From contig JAHDSQ010000002.1 of the NCBI GenBank assembly GCA_018432615.1, positions 180,435 through 244,434 on the forward strand: DNA of 64,000 bases, in the 5' to 3' direction. Numbering within the stretch: position 1 is the stretch's first letter; each line of letters begins with the position of its first letter. A program made the translations under genes and the position numbers. The notes below the pieces were generated by a model that was not told where the DNA came from, searched no databases, and worked only from the letters and a program-made list of their open reading frames with translations. This DNA is from Clostridia bacterium (GTDB lineage: Bacteria; Bacillota; Peptococcia; DRI-13; SM3-B62). Of the stretch, positions 36,598-46,432 are shown one piece after another.

Positions 36598-36864
36598 CTA
36601 AATTGAAATCCTGTTTATTTTATTAATGGGAATATTAGCCGTAAGTGCTACAGACTTATCGTCCGAATTAATCGTCACCTCTGTTCCGCGACGGTCAATA
36701 TCCATGTAATTGGATATCACCTTTAACATATCCTCCTTAAGTGCCTCAAGAAGCTGAGGAGAAATACTCGTCCGATCATGCACAAGCACCAGACGAAGCC
36801 TTTCTTTCGCCACATTCTTGCTACGCTCGCTGCCCCTTCCTAAAACTCTCCCAAACAAATCCAT
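36598..36864 (-). CDS. minE: cell division topological specificity factor MinE
   Basis: 88 residues: SKNVAKERLRLVLVHDRTSI, then QLLEALKEDMLKVISNYMDID and the C-terminal dimer domain. It releases MinD from the membrane and confines MinCD to the poles. It follows minD by 20 nt, completing minC-minD-minE. Confidence 0.95.
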   Translation of the reverse strand: MDLFGRVLGRGSERSKNVAKERLRLVLVHDRTSISPQLLEALKEDMLKVISNYMDIDRRGTEVTINSDDKSVALTANIPINKINRISI

Positions 36865-36884
36865 TACACGACCCCCTTTCCCTT

Positions 36885-37682
36885 TTAGGCCTTAAACCCC
36901 AAGAGTTTCCTCAATTTACCCATAATACCGTTGCTGGTCTCTAAAGAAATCAGCGGTACCTGCTCTCCGGTTATTCTCTTAGCAATATTGCGGTAGGCTT
37001 GACCCGCCAGAGAGTTGGCATCTAGCACAGCTGGTTCTCCCCTGTTGGTGGATACCACAATGTGCTCATCTTCCGGGACGACTCCGGCCAACTCTATAGC
37101 CAGAATGTCTATCATATCATTGATATCCATCATATCGCCCTTCTTAACCATATCAGGTCTGATTCTGTTTATCACCAGTTGAGGATTTCTCAGTTCCGCC
37201 GCCTCTAAAAGACCTACTATTCTGTCGGCATCGCGAACAGCCGCAACCTCCGGAGTCGTTACAACTATAGCCCTTTCTGCTCCTGCAATAGCGTTTTTAA
37301 AACCCTGCTCAATCCCTGCCGGACAGTCTATTATCACATAATCGTACTCTTCCTTGAGTTTTTCGGTCAATTCTTTCATCTGCTCGGGGCTTACGGCAGA
37401 TTTGTCTTTGGTCTGAGCTGCCGGAAGAAGCACTAGGTGTTCGAAGCGCTTGTCCTTAATCAAGGCTTGCCTAAGCCTGCAGTTACCTTGCGCCACATCG
37501 ACAAGATCGTACACTATCCTGTTCTCCAGGCCAAGGACTACATCAAGGTTTCTCAAGCCGATATCGGTATCCATCATAACGACCTTGTAACCCATAGAAG
37601 CCAGGGCAGTACCAATATTTGCGGTTGTAGTAGTCTTGCCTACGCCCCCCTTGCCGGAGGTTATTACAATAACTTCTCCCAT
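36885..37682 (-). CDS. minD: septum site-determining ATPase MinD
   Basis: 265 residues: deviant Walker A in VITSGKGGVGKTTTTANIG, MMDTDIGLRNLDVVLGLENR, DYVIIDCPAGIEQGF, and a C-terminal amphipathic membrane-targeting helix (NGIMGKLRKLLGF). It is the membrane ATPase that recruits MinC. Confidence 0.97.
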   Translation of the reverse strand: MGEVIVITSGKGGVGKTTTTANIGTALASMGYKVVMMDTDIGLRNLDVVLGLENRIVYDLVDVAQGNCRLRQALIKDKRFEHLVLLPAAQTKDKSAVSPEQMKELTEKLKEEYDYVIIDCPAGIEQGFKNAIAGAERAIVVTTPEVAAVRDADRIVGLLEAAELRNPQLVINRIRPDMVKKGDMMDINDMIDILAIELAGVVPEDEHIVVSTNRGEPAVLDANSLAGQAYRNIAKRITGEQVPLISLETSNGIMGKLRKLLGFKA

Positions 37683-37685
37683 TAA

Positions 37686-38372
37686 TCAATTCCTCCTGTT
37701 AATTTCTATGTAATTTCCTATCTTTTTCATATCCCTGACTATAACGGCACCTTCGTAAATGTGGGCAACTTCAGGTCCAGTAGGGTCTTCGTCCGGTGCC
37801 CTGGTGATATAGTTGGCAATTCGCAATTGAGTTGGTTGCAGCCTTATCGCCCCTACCCAGGCTCTTTCATCACCCGCCGCTCCCGCATGGACTGTTCCGC
37901 TTAATTTCCCCATCACCAAAACATATCCGGAGGCAGAAACCTCAGAGCCGGGCTTGGTATCTCCGAAGACAATCACGTTTCCTGCGAAAGAAACATCCTG
38001 CCCGGAGCGAATATTTCTCCTGACAATCAATGTCGGCAAATCGCTTACTTCATCAATATTCCGTTTGCTTCCTTCTTCGTCTCGGGACGATACCCGCATC
38101 TGCCTGTGTTGTCCCTTCTTTTCGCCTGTTCTAATCGCTTTTACCTTTAACCCGTTCTCCTGAAACAGTCGCCAAAGAGAACCCACCTGCTCCGGCGTAA
38201 GGATACGCCCTCCGGCTTCAAAAACAACGCCGGCACCTGCAAAGAAGGATTTTCCTTTCCCCTCCAAACGCTCCTTGAGGGTATCAAAGACATCTTCCCA
38301 TTCTGCTTCGTCATTGCAGCGGACAACAAGTCCTTCCTTATTTCCTTTAAACACCACAACATCGTTTGTCAT
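37686..38372 (-). CDS. minC: septum site-determining protein MinC
   Basis: About 228 residues: N-terminal FtsZ-inhibiting domain, then the beta-helical C-terminal domain (GDTKPGSEVSASGYVLVMGK, GTVHAGAAGDERAWVGAI). ATG at 38372 is the assumed start; a TTG four codons earlier stands too near the GGAGGG. It follows the mrdA terminator, so the min genes may be read from their own promoter. Confidence 0.92.
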   Translation of the reverse strand: MTNDVVVFKGNKEGLVVRCNDEAEWEDVFDTLKERLEGKGKSFFAGAGVVFEAGGRILTPEQVGSLWRLFQENGLKVKAIRTGEKKGQHRQMRVSSRDEEGSKRNIDEVSDLPTLIVRRNIRSGQDVSFAGNVIVFGDTKPGSEVSASGYVLVMGKLSGTVHAGAAGDERAWVGAIRLQPTQLRIANYITRAPDEDPTGPEVAHIYEGAVIVRDMKKIGNYIEINRRN

Positions 38373-38442
38373 ATCCGATACCAATCCCTCCAGGTGTACT
38401 GCATACTTAATCTAAGTTCGCTGTTTATAAAAAAAAACCTGC

Positions 38443-38472
38443 AAAAAAAAGGGGCTTTTTTCCTTGCCCCTT
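38443..38472 (-). terminator. terminator after mrdA
   Basis: On the minus strand AAGGGGC and GCCCCTT form a stem around AAGGAAAAAA, followed by eight T residues in total. The first two bases of the stem fall in the mrdA stop codon, so termination begins immediately at the gene's end, separating mrdA from minC. Confidence 0.75.
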
Positions 38473-40543
38473 AATCAACTATCTCATGTTCTACTTCCGA
38501 CAACTCCAAAATGGACTTTTCTTGTCCGATACCAAAATACTCTTCCATGAGAGCTTTGGCAATATATCCGGCAGATCCCCCTCCGCTGTATCCGTGCTCA
38601 ACTACTCCGGCAAAAGCGATTTGCGGATTATCGGCAGGCGCAAAAGCAACGAACAATCCGTCATAATCATCTTTTTCATAGTCCGCCCTTCCTGTCTGAG
38701 CCGTACCGGTCTTGGCACCTACCTTTATTTCCTCAGGGAAATCACTGAAAAGAAAGTATGCCGTACCTCCCGGCTCAGTTACTGCCTGCATACCTCTTTG
38801 GACCTCTCTGATTGTATCCGCGGAAATAGATGTTTCCAGCACAAGCTCCGGCTCGTATTGCTTTAAGACCTCTCCTTCATAAGAAATGATCCTATCGACG
38901 ATATAAGGCTTGTACCGGGTGCCGCCATTGGCAATAGTAGACACATAATTAGCCAATTGAATAACCGAATACTGATTGTACCCCTGCCCAATCCCTGTAT
39001 TATAGGTATCCCATGTGTGCCATCTGGTGTAATGATTTAACTGTATTTTTCTTTCTTGCTCCCAAACATTTATTTTGCCGCTAAGCTCACGTTCCAATCT
39101 TTTTTTCTCGCTTTCATCAGCGGCTGCCTCAATATTTTTTTGATACTCATCCTCGATACCTTTGATTCGCTCGTCAATCTGTTTATTTATACGATCCGCT
39201 CTGGCACCAAACTCCTTCTCCTGCCATTCCAAATGGGGTAAAAGGCCGGAACTCTCGTAAGGAAGATCAATCCCTGTTCTTTGACCCAGACCCAGCTCTG
39301 TCCCTATTCTGCCAATGGCCTCAATACCGCTGCGCGCGGCCATTTCCTGAAAATATACATTACAGGATTTGGCAAGAGCCGAATAAAGATTAACCGAACC
39401 ATGCACGTCCCAGCATTTGATATATGGAGACTCCCAATACCTACCTGTACAGGTTAAATACTCGTCAGGCGAAACCACACCTGACTCCAAAGCGGCAATA
39501 GCCGTCACCATCTTAAAAGTCGAACCCGGTACATAAGCACCCTGTAATGCCCTGTTCCTGAGAGCCGGAGGTTCGTTGCTGAAATAGTAATCCGCCTGTT
39601 CCTGGGAAAGTGAATTACCGTTAAAATCTGTCGGATCAAGCTCCGGCCGGCTTGTCATCGCTAAGACTTTACCGGTTTTAACGTCCAACAACACGGCTGC
39701 TCCTGCCTGGGCTTTCGGATGGTCTTTTTGTACCTTTTCCAACACTTCATCGAAACTCTTTTCCATGACACGCTGTAATTCAAGATCAATCGTTAAGATT
39801 AAATCGTTTCCGGGGATAGCCGGAATTGTCTGGACCTCTCTAACCGGACGGTTCAAAGCTGTTACTTCCACCTGGCGATATCCGTTTTCTCCACGCAGAT
39901 CATGCTCATACACCTTTTCGATACCGGTCTTGCCCACCAAATCAGCCATACCGTAGTCTTCAAAACCCGGCTCCTCCAATTCTTCCTTAATGGAGTGCAC
40001 ATAACCTAAAAGGTGTCCCGCCAATGTTTCATGCGGGTATGAACGCTGCGGCTGAGCAATTATGCTAACCCCCGGCAGTTCTCTCCGCCTTTCCTCAAAC
40101 ACCGTAACCAACTCAATAGGGATATCTCTTTTAATAATTACCGGCTCGTATAACCGTCCGCTCTGAGATTTGATCATATTCTGAATTTGCTCATACGTAA
40201 TCTCCGGATCATCTAATATCTCTACCAATCTGTTAACAACTTCATCCGAATTTATTTGGGAAGTTCCGTCCTCATCACTCATTCCCATATAATCCAAACA
40301 CAAATTAAAGACGGGCCTGTTGGTGGCAAGCACCTGCCCGTTGCGGTCGAGAATTTCACCCCTTGGTGCTGTTTCCGGAAGCCACCTCATAATGTTTGAA
40401 ACTGCTTTTGTACGGTATAACTCAGTCTTAATAATTTGCAACCAAGCTACCCGGACAAACATTACCAGAAATATGGCAACTATCACCCAGGTGTAAATTT
40501 TTAAGGTTTTTTCCAGGATCAGTTTGGATTTCCTTACTTCCAT
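38471..40543 (-). CDS. mrdA: penicillin-binding protein 2 (elongation transpeptidase)
   Basis: 690 residues: one N-terminal membrane anchor (about 15-32), a PBP dimer domain, then the transpeptidase domain with PGSTFKMVTA (catalytic serine), SAKSCNVYFQ and KTGTAQTG. A charged insert of about 60 residues (around 455-515), rich in Glu, Lys and Arg, precedes the KTG part and looks coiled-coil-like. It crosslinks wall peptides with RodA in the elongasome. Confidence 0.95.
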   Translation of the reverse strand: MEVRKSKLILEKTLKIYTWVIVAIFLVMFVRVAWLQIIKTELYRTKAVSNIMRWLPETAPRGEILDRNGQVLATNRPVFNLCLDYMGMSDEDGTSQINSDEVVNRLVEILDDPEITYEQIQNMIKSQSGRLYEPVIIKRDIPIELVTVFEERRRELPGVSIIAQPQRSYPHETLAGHLLGYVHSIKEELEEPGFEDYGMADLVGKTGIEKVYEHDLRGENGYRQVEVTALNRPVREVQTIPAIPGNDLILTIDLELQRVMEKSFDEVLEKVQKDHPKAQAGAAVLLDVKTGKVLAMTSRPELDPTDFNGNSLSQEQADYYFSNEPPALRNRALQGAYVPGSTFKMVTAIAALESGVVSPDEYLTCTGRYWESPYIKCWDVHGSVNLYSALAKSCNVYFQEMAARSGIEAIGRIGTELGLGQRTGIDLPYESSGLLPHLEWQEKEFGARADRINKQIDERIKGIEDEYQKNIEAAADESEKKRLERELSGKINVWEQERKIQLNHYTRWHTWDTYNTGIGQGYNQYSVIQLANYVSTIANGGTRYKPYIVDRIISYEGEVLKQYEPELVLETSISADTIREVQRGMQAVTEPGGTAYFLFSDFPEEIKVGAKTGTAQTGRADYEKDDYDGLFVAFAPADNPQIAFAGVVEHGYSGGGSAGYIAKALMEEYFGIGQEKSILELSEVEHEIVD

Positions 40544-40576
40544 TAGTCTCTCCTCTTCATCCGAAGCAATCTCCTT

Positions 40577-41095
40577 TTATGAAAGCTTTCCCAAAAACGA
40601 AATTTCAGGCTCTGCGTCGTTATCTTTCATATTCCAAAAGAAAAAACGAGAATACGTAAAAGGAACCAAACACATGTTGTATATCGCTAAAGGCAAAGCC
40701 TTCCAAAGCAATAATTCCAGAGTCCAATCTAAGCCCATCATTTTACCCAACATCATATACACAAACTGATTAAAAATCGTGCCGATAAAGAGACTGACAA
40801 TAGGCACTAAAAGGTTCTCACTAAATGTCCGGCCTGCCATCCAACCGACAAATAAGCCGGTAGCCCCTTTCGACAGGGCATTCATACCAATAAAACGACC
40901 CAGGTAGATATCTTCCAGCAACCCTAACGAAAAACCAAGTATGCCGCCTTTTCCCATGCCTTGTAGAATGCTGAAAAATACAACCAGTACCAAAACTATA
41001 TCCGGCGTCACACCGGCAATAGCAAAGTGAGTAAACAGTGTCGATTGCAGCAACAGTCCCAATAAGGCAAGCAAAAATAAAACTAGATAGTTCAT
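40577..41095 (-). CDS. mreD: rod shape-determining protein MreD
   Basis: 172 residues, five to six hydrophobic segments, with GFSLGLLEDIYLGRFIG typical of MreD. It links the elongasome parts in the membrane. Its start overlaps the mreC stop by 4 nt. Confidence 0.92.
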   Translation of the reverse strand: MNYLVLFLLALLGLLLQSTLFTHFAIAGVTPDIVLVLVVFFSILQGMGKGGILGFSLGLLEDIYLGRFIGMNALSKGATGLFVGWMAGRTFSENLLVPIVSLFIGTIFNQFVYMMLGKMMGLDWTLELLLWKALPLAIYNMCLVPFTYSRFFFWNMKDNDAEPEISFLGKLS

Positions 41096-41955
41096 GGGGT
41101 TACATCTCCCACAAAATCATTTTCAGACAGCATCACCTTTTTAATAATAAAGACCTCCTCCAAACGAGCAAAATCCACAAAAGGCTTGATTAAAGCCGTT
41201 TTCATCAACCCGTTCGGCTCAAGAATGACCTCAGCAACCGTTCCGACCCGTATCCCTTTCGGATAATACTCTCCCAAGCCGGAAGTCACGACCGTCTGGC
41301 CTAAACCGATTTCTACATCGTGGGGCAGGTTGATCATCCTTAAGTAATCGCTTCGACCCGTTCCTTCTACAACACCCGGTGTAACCCGGGTTTCAAAGAT
41401 TCTACTTCCCACAGCCGCCTCACTGTCAAGCAGCATCAATATTTCAGCGGTATTCTTACTTACTCCCGTTACAATTCCTACCAGACCGTCATGATTAACA
41501 ACAGGCATATTTATTGCGATTCCATCGACAGTACCCTTGTTTACCAACAGCGTTTTATACCAGTTGCCCGGGTCACGGGCGATCACTCCGGCCAGTACGA
41601 GTTCGTAATTTTCCTCCTTTTGCTCCTTGTACGCCAATAATTCCTTGAGTCGTTCATTCTCCTGAGCCTCGGCCTGTAGCCTGTATACCTCTTCTTGCAG
41701 TGCTGCCAGCCTTTGAGCCATCTCGTTGTTTTCCTCACGTAAAACCTTGTTATCGGTAAAATAAGCAAAAAAATCGTTCACCCCGCTGCTGATATTTGTG
41801 ACAACTGCCTGAGCAGGGGCAATTACTTCCCGAACAACGCGTGAAACAGGAAAAAGGGCGGTATTATCCCACCTTGTCAGGCTCATAACCTTTAACGTTA
41901 TTAAAATAAACAAAACAAACGACACAGCAATAATGACCCTTTTCTTTTTGGTCAT
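41092..41955 (-). CDS. mreC: rod shape-determining protein MreC
   Basis: About 287 residues: one N-terminal membrane segment, a coiled coil (about 65-105), then the beta-barrel domain with VDGIAINMPVVNHDGLVGIV and VTSGLGEYYPKGI. ATG at 41955 follows AGGTGGG. It is an extracytoplasmic scaffold of the elongasome, between mreB and mreD. Confidence 0.93.
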   Translation of the reverse strand: MTKKKRVIIAVSFVLFILITLKVMSLTRWDNTALFPVSRVVREVIAPAQAVVTNISSGVNDFFAYFTDNKVLREENNEMAQRLAALQEEVYRLQAEAQENERLKELLAYKEQKEENYELVLAGVIARDPGNWYKTLLVNKGTVDGIAINMPVVNHDGLVGIVTGVSKNTAEILMLLDSEAAVGSRIFETRVTPGVVEGTGRSDYLRMINLPHDVEIGLGQTVVTSGLGEYYPKGIRVGTVAEVILEPNGLMKTALIKPFVDFARLEEVFIIKKVMLSENDFVGDVTP

Positions 41956-41965
41956 TGGCACCCAC

Positions 41966-42991
41966 CTAACTAATCCTTCTATTAACTACCATTAACCTCT
42001 TCAATGTATTAATATTCTCTAAAGCTTTCCCTGAACCACAAGCCACCGATGTAAGGGGTTGGTCGGCCATATGGACGGGCATGCCCGTTTCCCTGCTCAC
42101 CAGCATGTCCATCCCCTGCAACAGGGAACCTCCACCTGTCATCATAATGCCGCGGTCCATAATATCGGCCGCCAGTTCCGGCGGTGTTTTTTCCAAACAT
42201 ACCTTGATAGCCTCAATAATCGACATCACCGGCTCTGAAAGCGCAGCGCAAATTTCCTTGACACCAACCTCGAGTACTTTTGGCAGACCTGAGACCAAAT
42301 CACGACCTTTGACCTTGTATTTCCTTTCTTCAGTCTGCTCAAGCGCCGAGCCTATTTCAATTTTGATGTCCTCTGCCGTTCTTTCGCCAATCAGTAAATT
42401 GTAGGTACGCTTAATATGATTTACGATGGCTTCATCCATCTCATCGCCGCCGATTCTGATACTTTTGTTGGTAACGATACCCCCTAAAGAAATAACCGCT
42501 ACATCCGTCGTTCCTCCTCCGATATCAACGATCATATTACCGGTAGGCTCATGTATCGGCAGTCCTGCCCCAATGGCGGCGGCCATCGGTTCCTCTATCA
42601 AATAAGCTTCCTTAGCACCGGATTGGATTGCCGCTTCTTTCACAGCACGCTCCTCAACAGTGGTGACTCCTGCCGGAACGCACACCACGACACGAGGACG
42701 ATTAAAATAATTTATATTCTTATTCAAAGCCTTGCGAATAAAATAGCGCAACATGGTATGTGTCACATCAAAATCAGCGATAACACCGTCCCTCATCGGA
42801 CGAATAGCTGTGATATTGCCGGGAGTCCTGCCAATCATCTTTTTTGCTTCATCGCCTACAGCCAAAACAGTTCCAACATCCTTTTGAATTGCTACAACAG
42901 AAGGTTCTGTCAATATTACGCCTTTTCCTTTAATGTAGACGAGGGTATTTGCCGTACCCAGGTCTATTCCTAAATCTCTACTAAAAAACAT
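41966..42991 (-). CDS. mreB: rod shape-determining protein MreB
   Basis: 341 residues, actin fold: [54 protein letters not shown] (phosphate loop) and [15 protein letters not shown]. It polymerises under the membrane and directs elongation. AAGGGG precedes the ATG. Confidence 0.97.
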   Translation of the reverse strand: MFFSRDLGIDLGTANTLVYIKGKGVILTEPSVVAIQKDVGTVLAVGDEAKKMIGRTPGNITAIRPMRDGVIADFDVTHTMLRYFIRKALNKNINYFNRPRVVVCVPAGVTTVEERAVKEAAIQSGAKEAYLIEEPMAAAIGAGLPIHEPTGNMIVDIGGGTTDVAVISLGGIVTNKSIRIGGDEMDEAIVNHIKRTYNLLIGERTAEDIKIEIGSALEQTEERKYKVKGRDLVSGLPKVLEVGVKEICAALSEPVMSIIEAIKVCLEKTPPELAADIMDRGIMMTGGGSLLQGMDMLVSRETGMPVHMADQPLTSVACGSGKALENINTLKRLMVVNRRIS

Positions 42992-43040
42992 GGTGTTCTG
43001 TTTCCCCTTCCTGATTATGGAATTACGCTATTAGTTTTTC

Positions 43041-43736
43041 CTACATATAGCCTTTTTCTTTCATACTTAAGAATTTATTTTGACCGATAATGATATGATC
43101 TACAATCTCGATGCCAAGAAGGTTCCCGGCTTCGTACAGCCGCCAAGTGACTTTAATATCCTCTTGACTGGGTTTTGTATCGCCACTGGGGTGATTGTGC
43201 ACGAGAATCAAACTCGCAGCACTCCTTTTCAAAGACGGCTTGAACACCTCGCGAGGATGAACCAATGACGCATTGAGACTTCCCACTGAAATCGTATCAA
43301 TGGCCATAACCTGATTCTTGGTGTTTAAATTGATAGCCCTGAAGTGTTCTCGGTCTAAATATGCCATTTCACCCATAACCAGCTTTGCAACATCTTTAGG
43401 ATCTTTAATTATAGGCAGCAACCCCAAACTCTGCCTGGCTAAACGCCGGCTCAATTCCACAGCTGCCTTCAATTGGGCTGCTTTCGCCAGACCCATCCCC
43501 TTCTTGCATTTAAGCTCTTCAACACTGATTTGGGTGAGGTTTTTTAAACCTCCGTCTTGTAAAACGTCATTTGCCAGCTCCAGAGCAGATTTCTCCTTCG
43601 TACCGGTCCGCAGCAGTATTGCCAGCAATTCCTGATCCGACAAGCTCTCCGCTCCATAGTACAGGATTTTTTCCCTGGGCCTTATTTCTTCTGGGTAATC
43701 CTTAATGGAAATATGACCACCACCCTTTTCACTCAT
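43041..43736 (-). CDS. radC: RadC family JAB-domain protein
   Basis: 231 residues: an N-terminal helix-hairpin-helix type region (LSDQELLAILLRTGTK) and a C-terminal JAMM motif with E in the EHFRAINL part, then LVHNHPSGDTKPSQED. The gene's product has an uncertain role despite its name. The ATG at 43736 overlaps the maf stop as ATGA. Confidence 0.92.
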   Translation of the reverse strand: MSEKGGGHISIKDYPEEIRPREKILYYGAESLSDQELLAILLRTGTKEKSALELANDVLQDGGLKNLTQISVEELKCKKGMGLAKAAQLKAAVELSRRLARQSLGLLPIIKDPKDVAKLVMGEMAYLDREHFRAINLNTKNQVMAIDTISVGSLNASLVHPREVFKPSLKRSAASLILVHNHPSGDTKPSQEDIKVTWRLYEAGNLLGIEIVDHIIIGQNKFLSMKEKGYM

Positions 43737-44329
43737 TTCCCACCGGCCCCCAGTACGTTTATTCCACAGCGTCGCAAAAGCAGCATCGTTTTCACCAGAG
43801 GAAGCCCTACCACATTGTAATAACAACCCTCAATCTTTTCAACCAACAACGCGCCCAAACCTTGAATCCCATAGGCCCCGGCCTTGTCAAAGGGTTCGCC
43901 GCTTGCAACATAGGTGGTTAGTTCCTGCTCAGTCAAATCGCGAAAATGAACACGGGTAATCTCAACATCCCGATACATCGCAACACCTTTCTTGTCTGTA
44001 CGCAACCCATTGATTGTACATACCCCGGTCATCACCTCGTGAACACTGCCTGCCAGCATTCTCAGCATTTCAAGGGCTTCTTCACTGTCGACAGGCTTTC
44101 CCAGTGCTCGCCCCTTGCAGACAACAACGGTATCAGCCGCGAGGGTTACCTCGTCCTTTCCGGTAGAAACAGCCAAAGCTTTGTTCTCTGCCAAAGTCTT
44201 GACCCATTCCGACCACGGAGCAACCGGTTCCCCTTCTTCAATCTCAGCAGGGGATACTCGAAAGGAAAGCCCGATTTTTTTTAAAAGTTCGGCCCTACGA
44301 GGCGAAGAGGAAGCCAAAACAACTTTCAT
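43733..44329 (-). CDS. maf: Maf-like nucleoside triphosphate pyrophosphatase
   Basis: 198 residues: KVVLASSSPRRAELLKKIGL at the start, LAADTVVVCKGRALGKP and GAYGIQGLGALLVEKIEGCYYNVVG conserved. It hydrolyses non-canonical or modified pyrimidine NTPs. ATG at 44329 follows GGAGGTG and is preferred over an upstream in-frame start at 44380 that overlaps the preceding gene. Confidence 0.93.
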   Translation of the reverse strand: MKVVLASSSPRRAELLKKIGLSFRVSPAEIEEGEPVAPWSEWVKTLAENKALAVSTGKDEVTLAADTVVVCKGRALGKPVDSEEALEMLRMLAGSVHEVMTGVCTINGLRTDKKGVAMYRDVEITRVHFRDLTEQELTTYVASGEPFDKAGAYGIQGLGALLVEKIEGCYYNVVGLPLVKTMLLLRRCGINVLGAGGK

Positions 44330-44360
44330 GCCGGCACCTCCTAATCCGTTACCGCTATTA

Positions 44361-44675
44361 TTATAGCCTGAAATAAACAAATAAAGCCACTAAAAAACCC
44401 ACAATACCGGCCACGTTCAAACTCAGCTGCAAGCCAAACGTCAGCTTAATGACCACAAGGTCAAGTGCCGTCGGAGCCAGACCAATAGTCGGGAACCCTT
44501 GTCGCAGAATGGGCAGATGCTCTCCAAAGGCCGATCCCAGCAGGCTTCCGATTAAGCCCCCAATAACCAACAATACCAATAGCAGCCAGAGACTTTTCTT
44601 TGCACTATATGCTTTCAATGTCCATGCCCCCTTTGAAGCAAGTTCAAAATCCAACGACAATTCGTCATACTTCAT
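44361..44675 (-). CDS. DUF4321-like small membrane protein
   Basis: About 104 residues with two hydrophobic stretches: SLWLLLVLLVIGGLIGSLLG in the middle, and LNVAGIVGFLVALFVYF at the end. It fits the DUF4321 family, which commonly lies beside maf in clostridia; function unknown. The first 20 residues (charged) precede the usual family start. ATG at 44675 follows GGGTGG. Confidence 0.7.
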   Translation of the reverse strand: MKYDELSLDFELASKGAWTLKAYSAKKSLWLLLVLLVIGGLIGSLLGSAFGEHLPILRQGFPTIGLAPTALDLVVIKLTFGLQLSLNVAGIVGFLVALFVYFRL

Positions 44676-44745
44676 CTTACCACCCGGGTGCAAAGCAGAC
44701 AAGCAGGTTATGATGTTAATTGCTGGCAGGTAATTGCTGATGTTA

Positions 44746-45294
44746 CTAATTTCCCAACTGCAATTGGTTTTCCCTTTCCGAAAGATAATCTTTTAACCAA
44801 GAAAGCACTTCCGGATGGTCAAGAGAAGCATCCTCTAAGACATCCCTTATTTCTTTTGTGCTGAAAGCAAAATCTTTCTTGTCCACACTATGACTATATA
44901 AAAAATCCACTTCCGGATACCCGGCTACAAGAGCAATGAGAGTAGCGACCATATCCCCCAACGGAACCCTGTCAATATGACTATGTTGAAACACTGCCTT
45001 TACGACTGTGCCCTTGTTGGGAACGGAATCAATCGTCAGTTCACCGCCACATGCTTCAGCATTGGCTTGCAGCATAGACAACCCTAACCCCACTTTTCGC
45101 GTAGTTCTTGTCGTGTAAAAGGGATCAAGAACCTTTTTCAGTTTTTCTTCATCCATACCGCAACCGTTATCCTCAATTATCAGTTCCAGAATATCCTCAT
45201 TTAAATCTTCTTTTATGGAAATAACTACATTCGCGGCACCTGCGGCCAATGAGTTTTGAACAATATCAAGAATGTGAAGTGATATTTCCCGCAT
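44746..45294 (-). CDS. histidine-kinase-like ATPase (ATP-binding protein)
   Basis: 182 residues. N-box LHILDIVQNSLAAGAANVVI, G1 box DNGCGMDEEKLKKVLDPFYTT and G2-like VGLGLSMLQANAEACGG show a GHKL ATPase without dimerisation domain. Proteins of this type occur beside PHP and DRTGG proteins near clostridial [FeFe]-hydrogenase genes. It could phosphorylate a protein or act as an anti-sigma-like regulator. The ATG at 45294 is taken; the frame also runs upstream into the PHP gene. Confidence 0.85.
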   Translation of the reverse strand: MREISLHILDIVQNSLAAGAANVVISIKEDLNEDILELIIEDNGCGMDEEKLKKVLDPFYTTRTTRKVGLGLSMLQANAEACGGELTIDSVPNKGTVVKAVFQHSHIDRVPLGDMVATLIALVAGYPEVDFLYSHSVDKKDFAFSTKEIRDVLEDASLDHPEVLSWLKDYLSERENQLQLGN

Positions 45295-45311
45295 AGCTCT
45301 CCCCCATGGTC

Positions 45312-46055
45312 CTAACCCAGATTTTTTAATAAACGTCCTTCTATTCCCCGCAACGCCATTGCTATTTCCTCCAAAGAGCATTTCTCCATGCGGGCTGACG
45401 TAGATGGTCGGCGCATATCATGCAAATAATGGGCGTCCGAGGATATCAAATAAGGTAATGCTATCTCTTCTAAACGCTTCAACTGTTCAGGCTTTCTGGG
45501 TAAATGCGGCGTTAGTTCTGCCGCATCAAGACCAAGCCCTTCAGGAATGGTCCCAAGATGGCCCCAGAGGCTAAAGGCCTGTCGGTCAATATGGGCGGCA
45601 ATGCATAGCCCGCCCAATTCGTGGACTCCTTTTACGGCTTTTTCCAAGGTAATGTCAGCACCTATCAGCAACATGCGGTCAATTTCACCTATAAATTCTC
45701 CCTCTTTATCGACAATTATCTGATCTCCAAAGCTTTCTCGTTTATTTTTAAGCCCCGGTAGCTTGCCGTAGACATATTCCTGCCAAGCCGCAGCCTCTTC
45801 GGATGTAGAAAAAATACAAACCAAATGAACATCCTCAATGGTCTGCAGCTCCATTCCCGGAAAAACGCGAACCCCTAACTCTTTACCCTTTTTTATAAAC
45901 GGGATAACGTTTTCCGAGGTATTATGATCGGTTATGGCCAGGGCATCGATTCCTAATTCAAGTGCTCGTTTTAAAACCCGCGGAGGAGTCATCGCATAAT
46001 CGCCGCAAGGCGATAGTACAGTATGAATGTGCAAATCCAAGGTCCATTCCTTCAT
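45312..46055 (-). CDS. PHP-domain phosphoesterase
   Basis: 247 residues. PHP motifs: LDLHIHTVLSPCGDYAMTP (HxH), ITDHNTSENV, PGMELQT, a histidine in CIAAHIDRQAF, and LISSDAHYL. Metal-dependent phosphoesterase with unknown substrate. The ATG overlaps the upstream DRTGG gene's stop (TAATG), so they are coupled. Confidence 0.88.
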   Translation of the reverse strand: MKEWTLDLHIHTVLSPCGDYAMTPPRVLKRALELGIDALAITDHNTSENVIPFIKKGKELGVRVFPGMELQTIEDVHLVCIFSTSEEAAAWQEYVYGKLPGLKNKRESFGDQIIVDKEGEFIGEIDRMLLIGADITLEKAVKGVHELGGLCIAAHIDRQAFSLWGHLGTIPEGLGLDAAELTPHLPRKPEQLKRLEEIALPYLISSDAHYLHDMRRPSTSARMEKCSLEEIAMALRGIEGRLLKNLG

Positions 46056-46393
46056 TACTCTGCCCTGCCCAAACCAAGTGAGTACAGAACACACGCCACC
46101 TCATAAGCGCTCTTTTTTGTGGCAAGCAAAGCAATTCCCTCCTCCTGGGCCTTTTCAATCGTCTCCGGATGGGGGACATGCCCCTCCACGACAACAATAC
46201 CAGACATATTTAAAAGATGAGCCACCGCAACAACATTACGATGGGTTTGTACCGTCAGCCAAATATCCCCTTCCTTTGCTTTGGCCATAACATTGCTCAG
46301 CAAATCACCGATATAACAGCCCTTAACGTTAGACTCACCGGCAGTTACCAAGGGCTGCAATTTTACCTCAGCTATAATCTTTGCTAATTCCAT
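46055..46393 (-). CDS. DRTGG-domain protein
   Basis: About 112 residues: MELAKIIAEVKLQPL, then VKGCYIGDLLSNVMAKAKEGDIWLTV and a C-terminal GIVVVEGHVPHPETIEKAQEEGI. DRTGG domains are regulatory modules often linked to CBS domains; here it stands alone. The start is uncertain (ATGs at 46393, 46399 and 46423). It is a diverged paralogue of the next gene upstream. Confidence 0.8.
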   Translation of the reverse strand: MELAKIIAEVKLQPLVTAGESNVKGCYIGDLLSNVMAKAKEGDIWLTVQTHRNVVAVAHLLNMSGIVVVEGHVPHPETIEKAQEEGIALLATKKSAYEVACVLYSLGLGRAE

Positions 46394-46432
46394 CAGCATC
46401 ACCGGCCTTATTTTTCTTCTCAATCTGGGGAA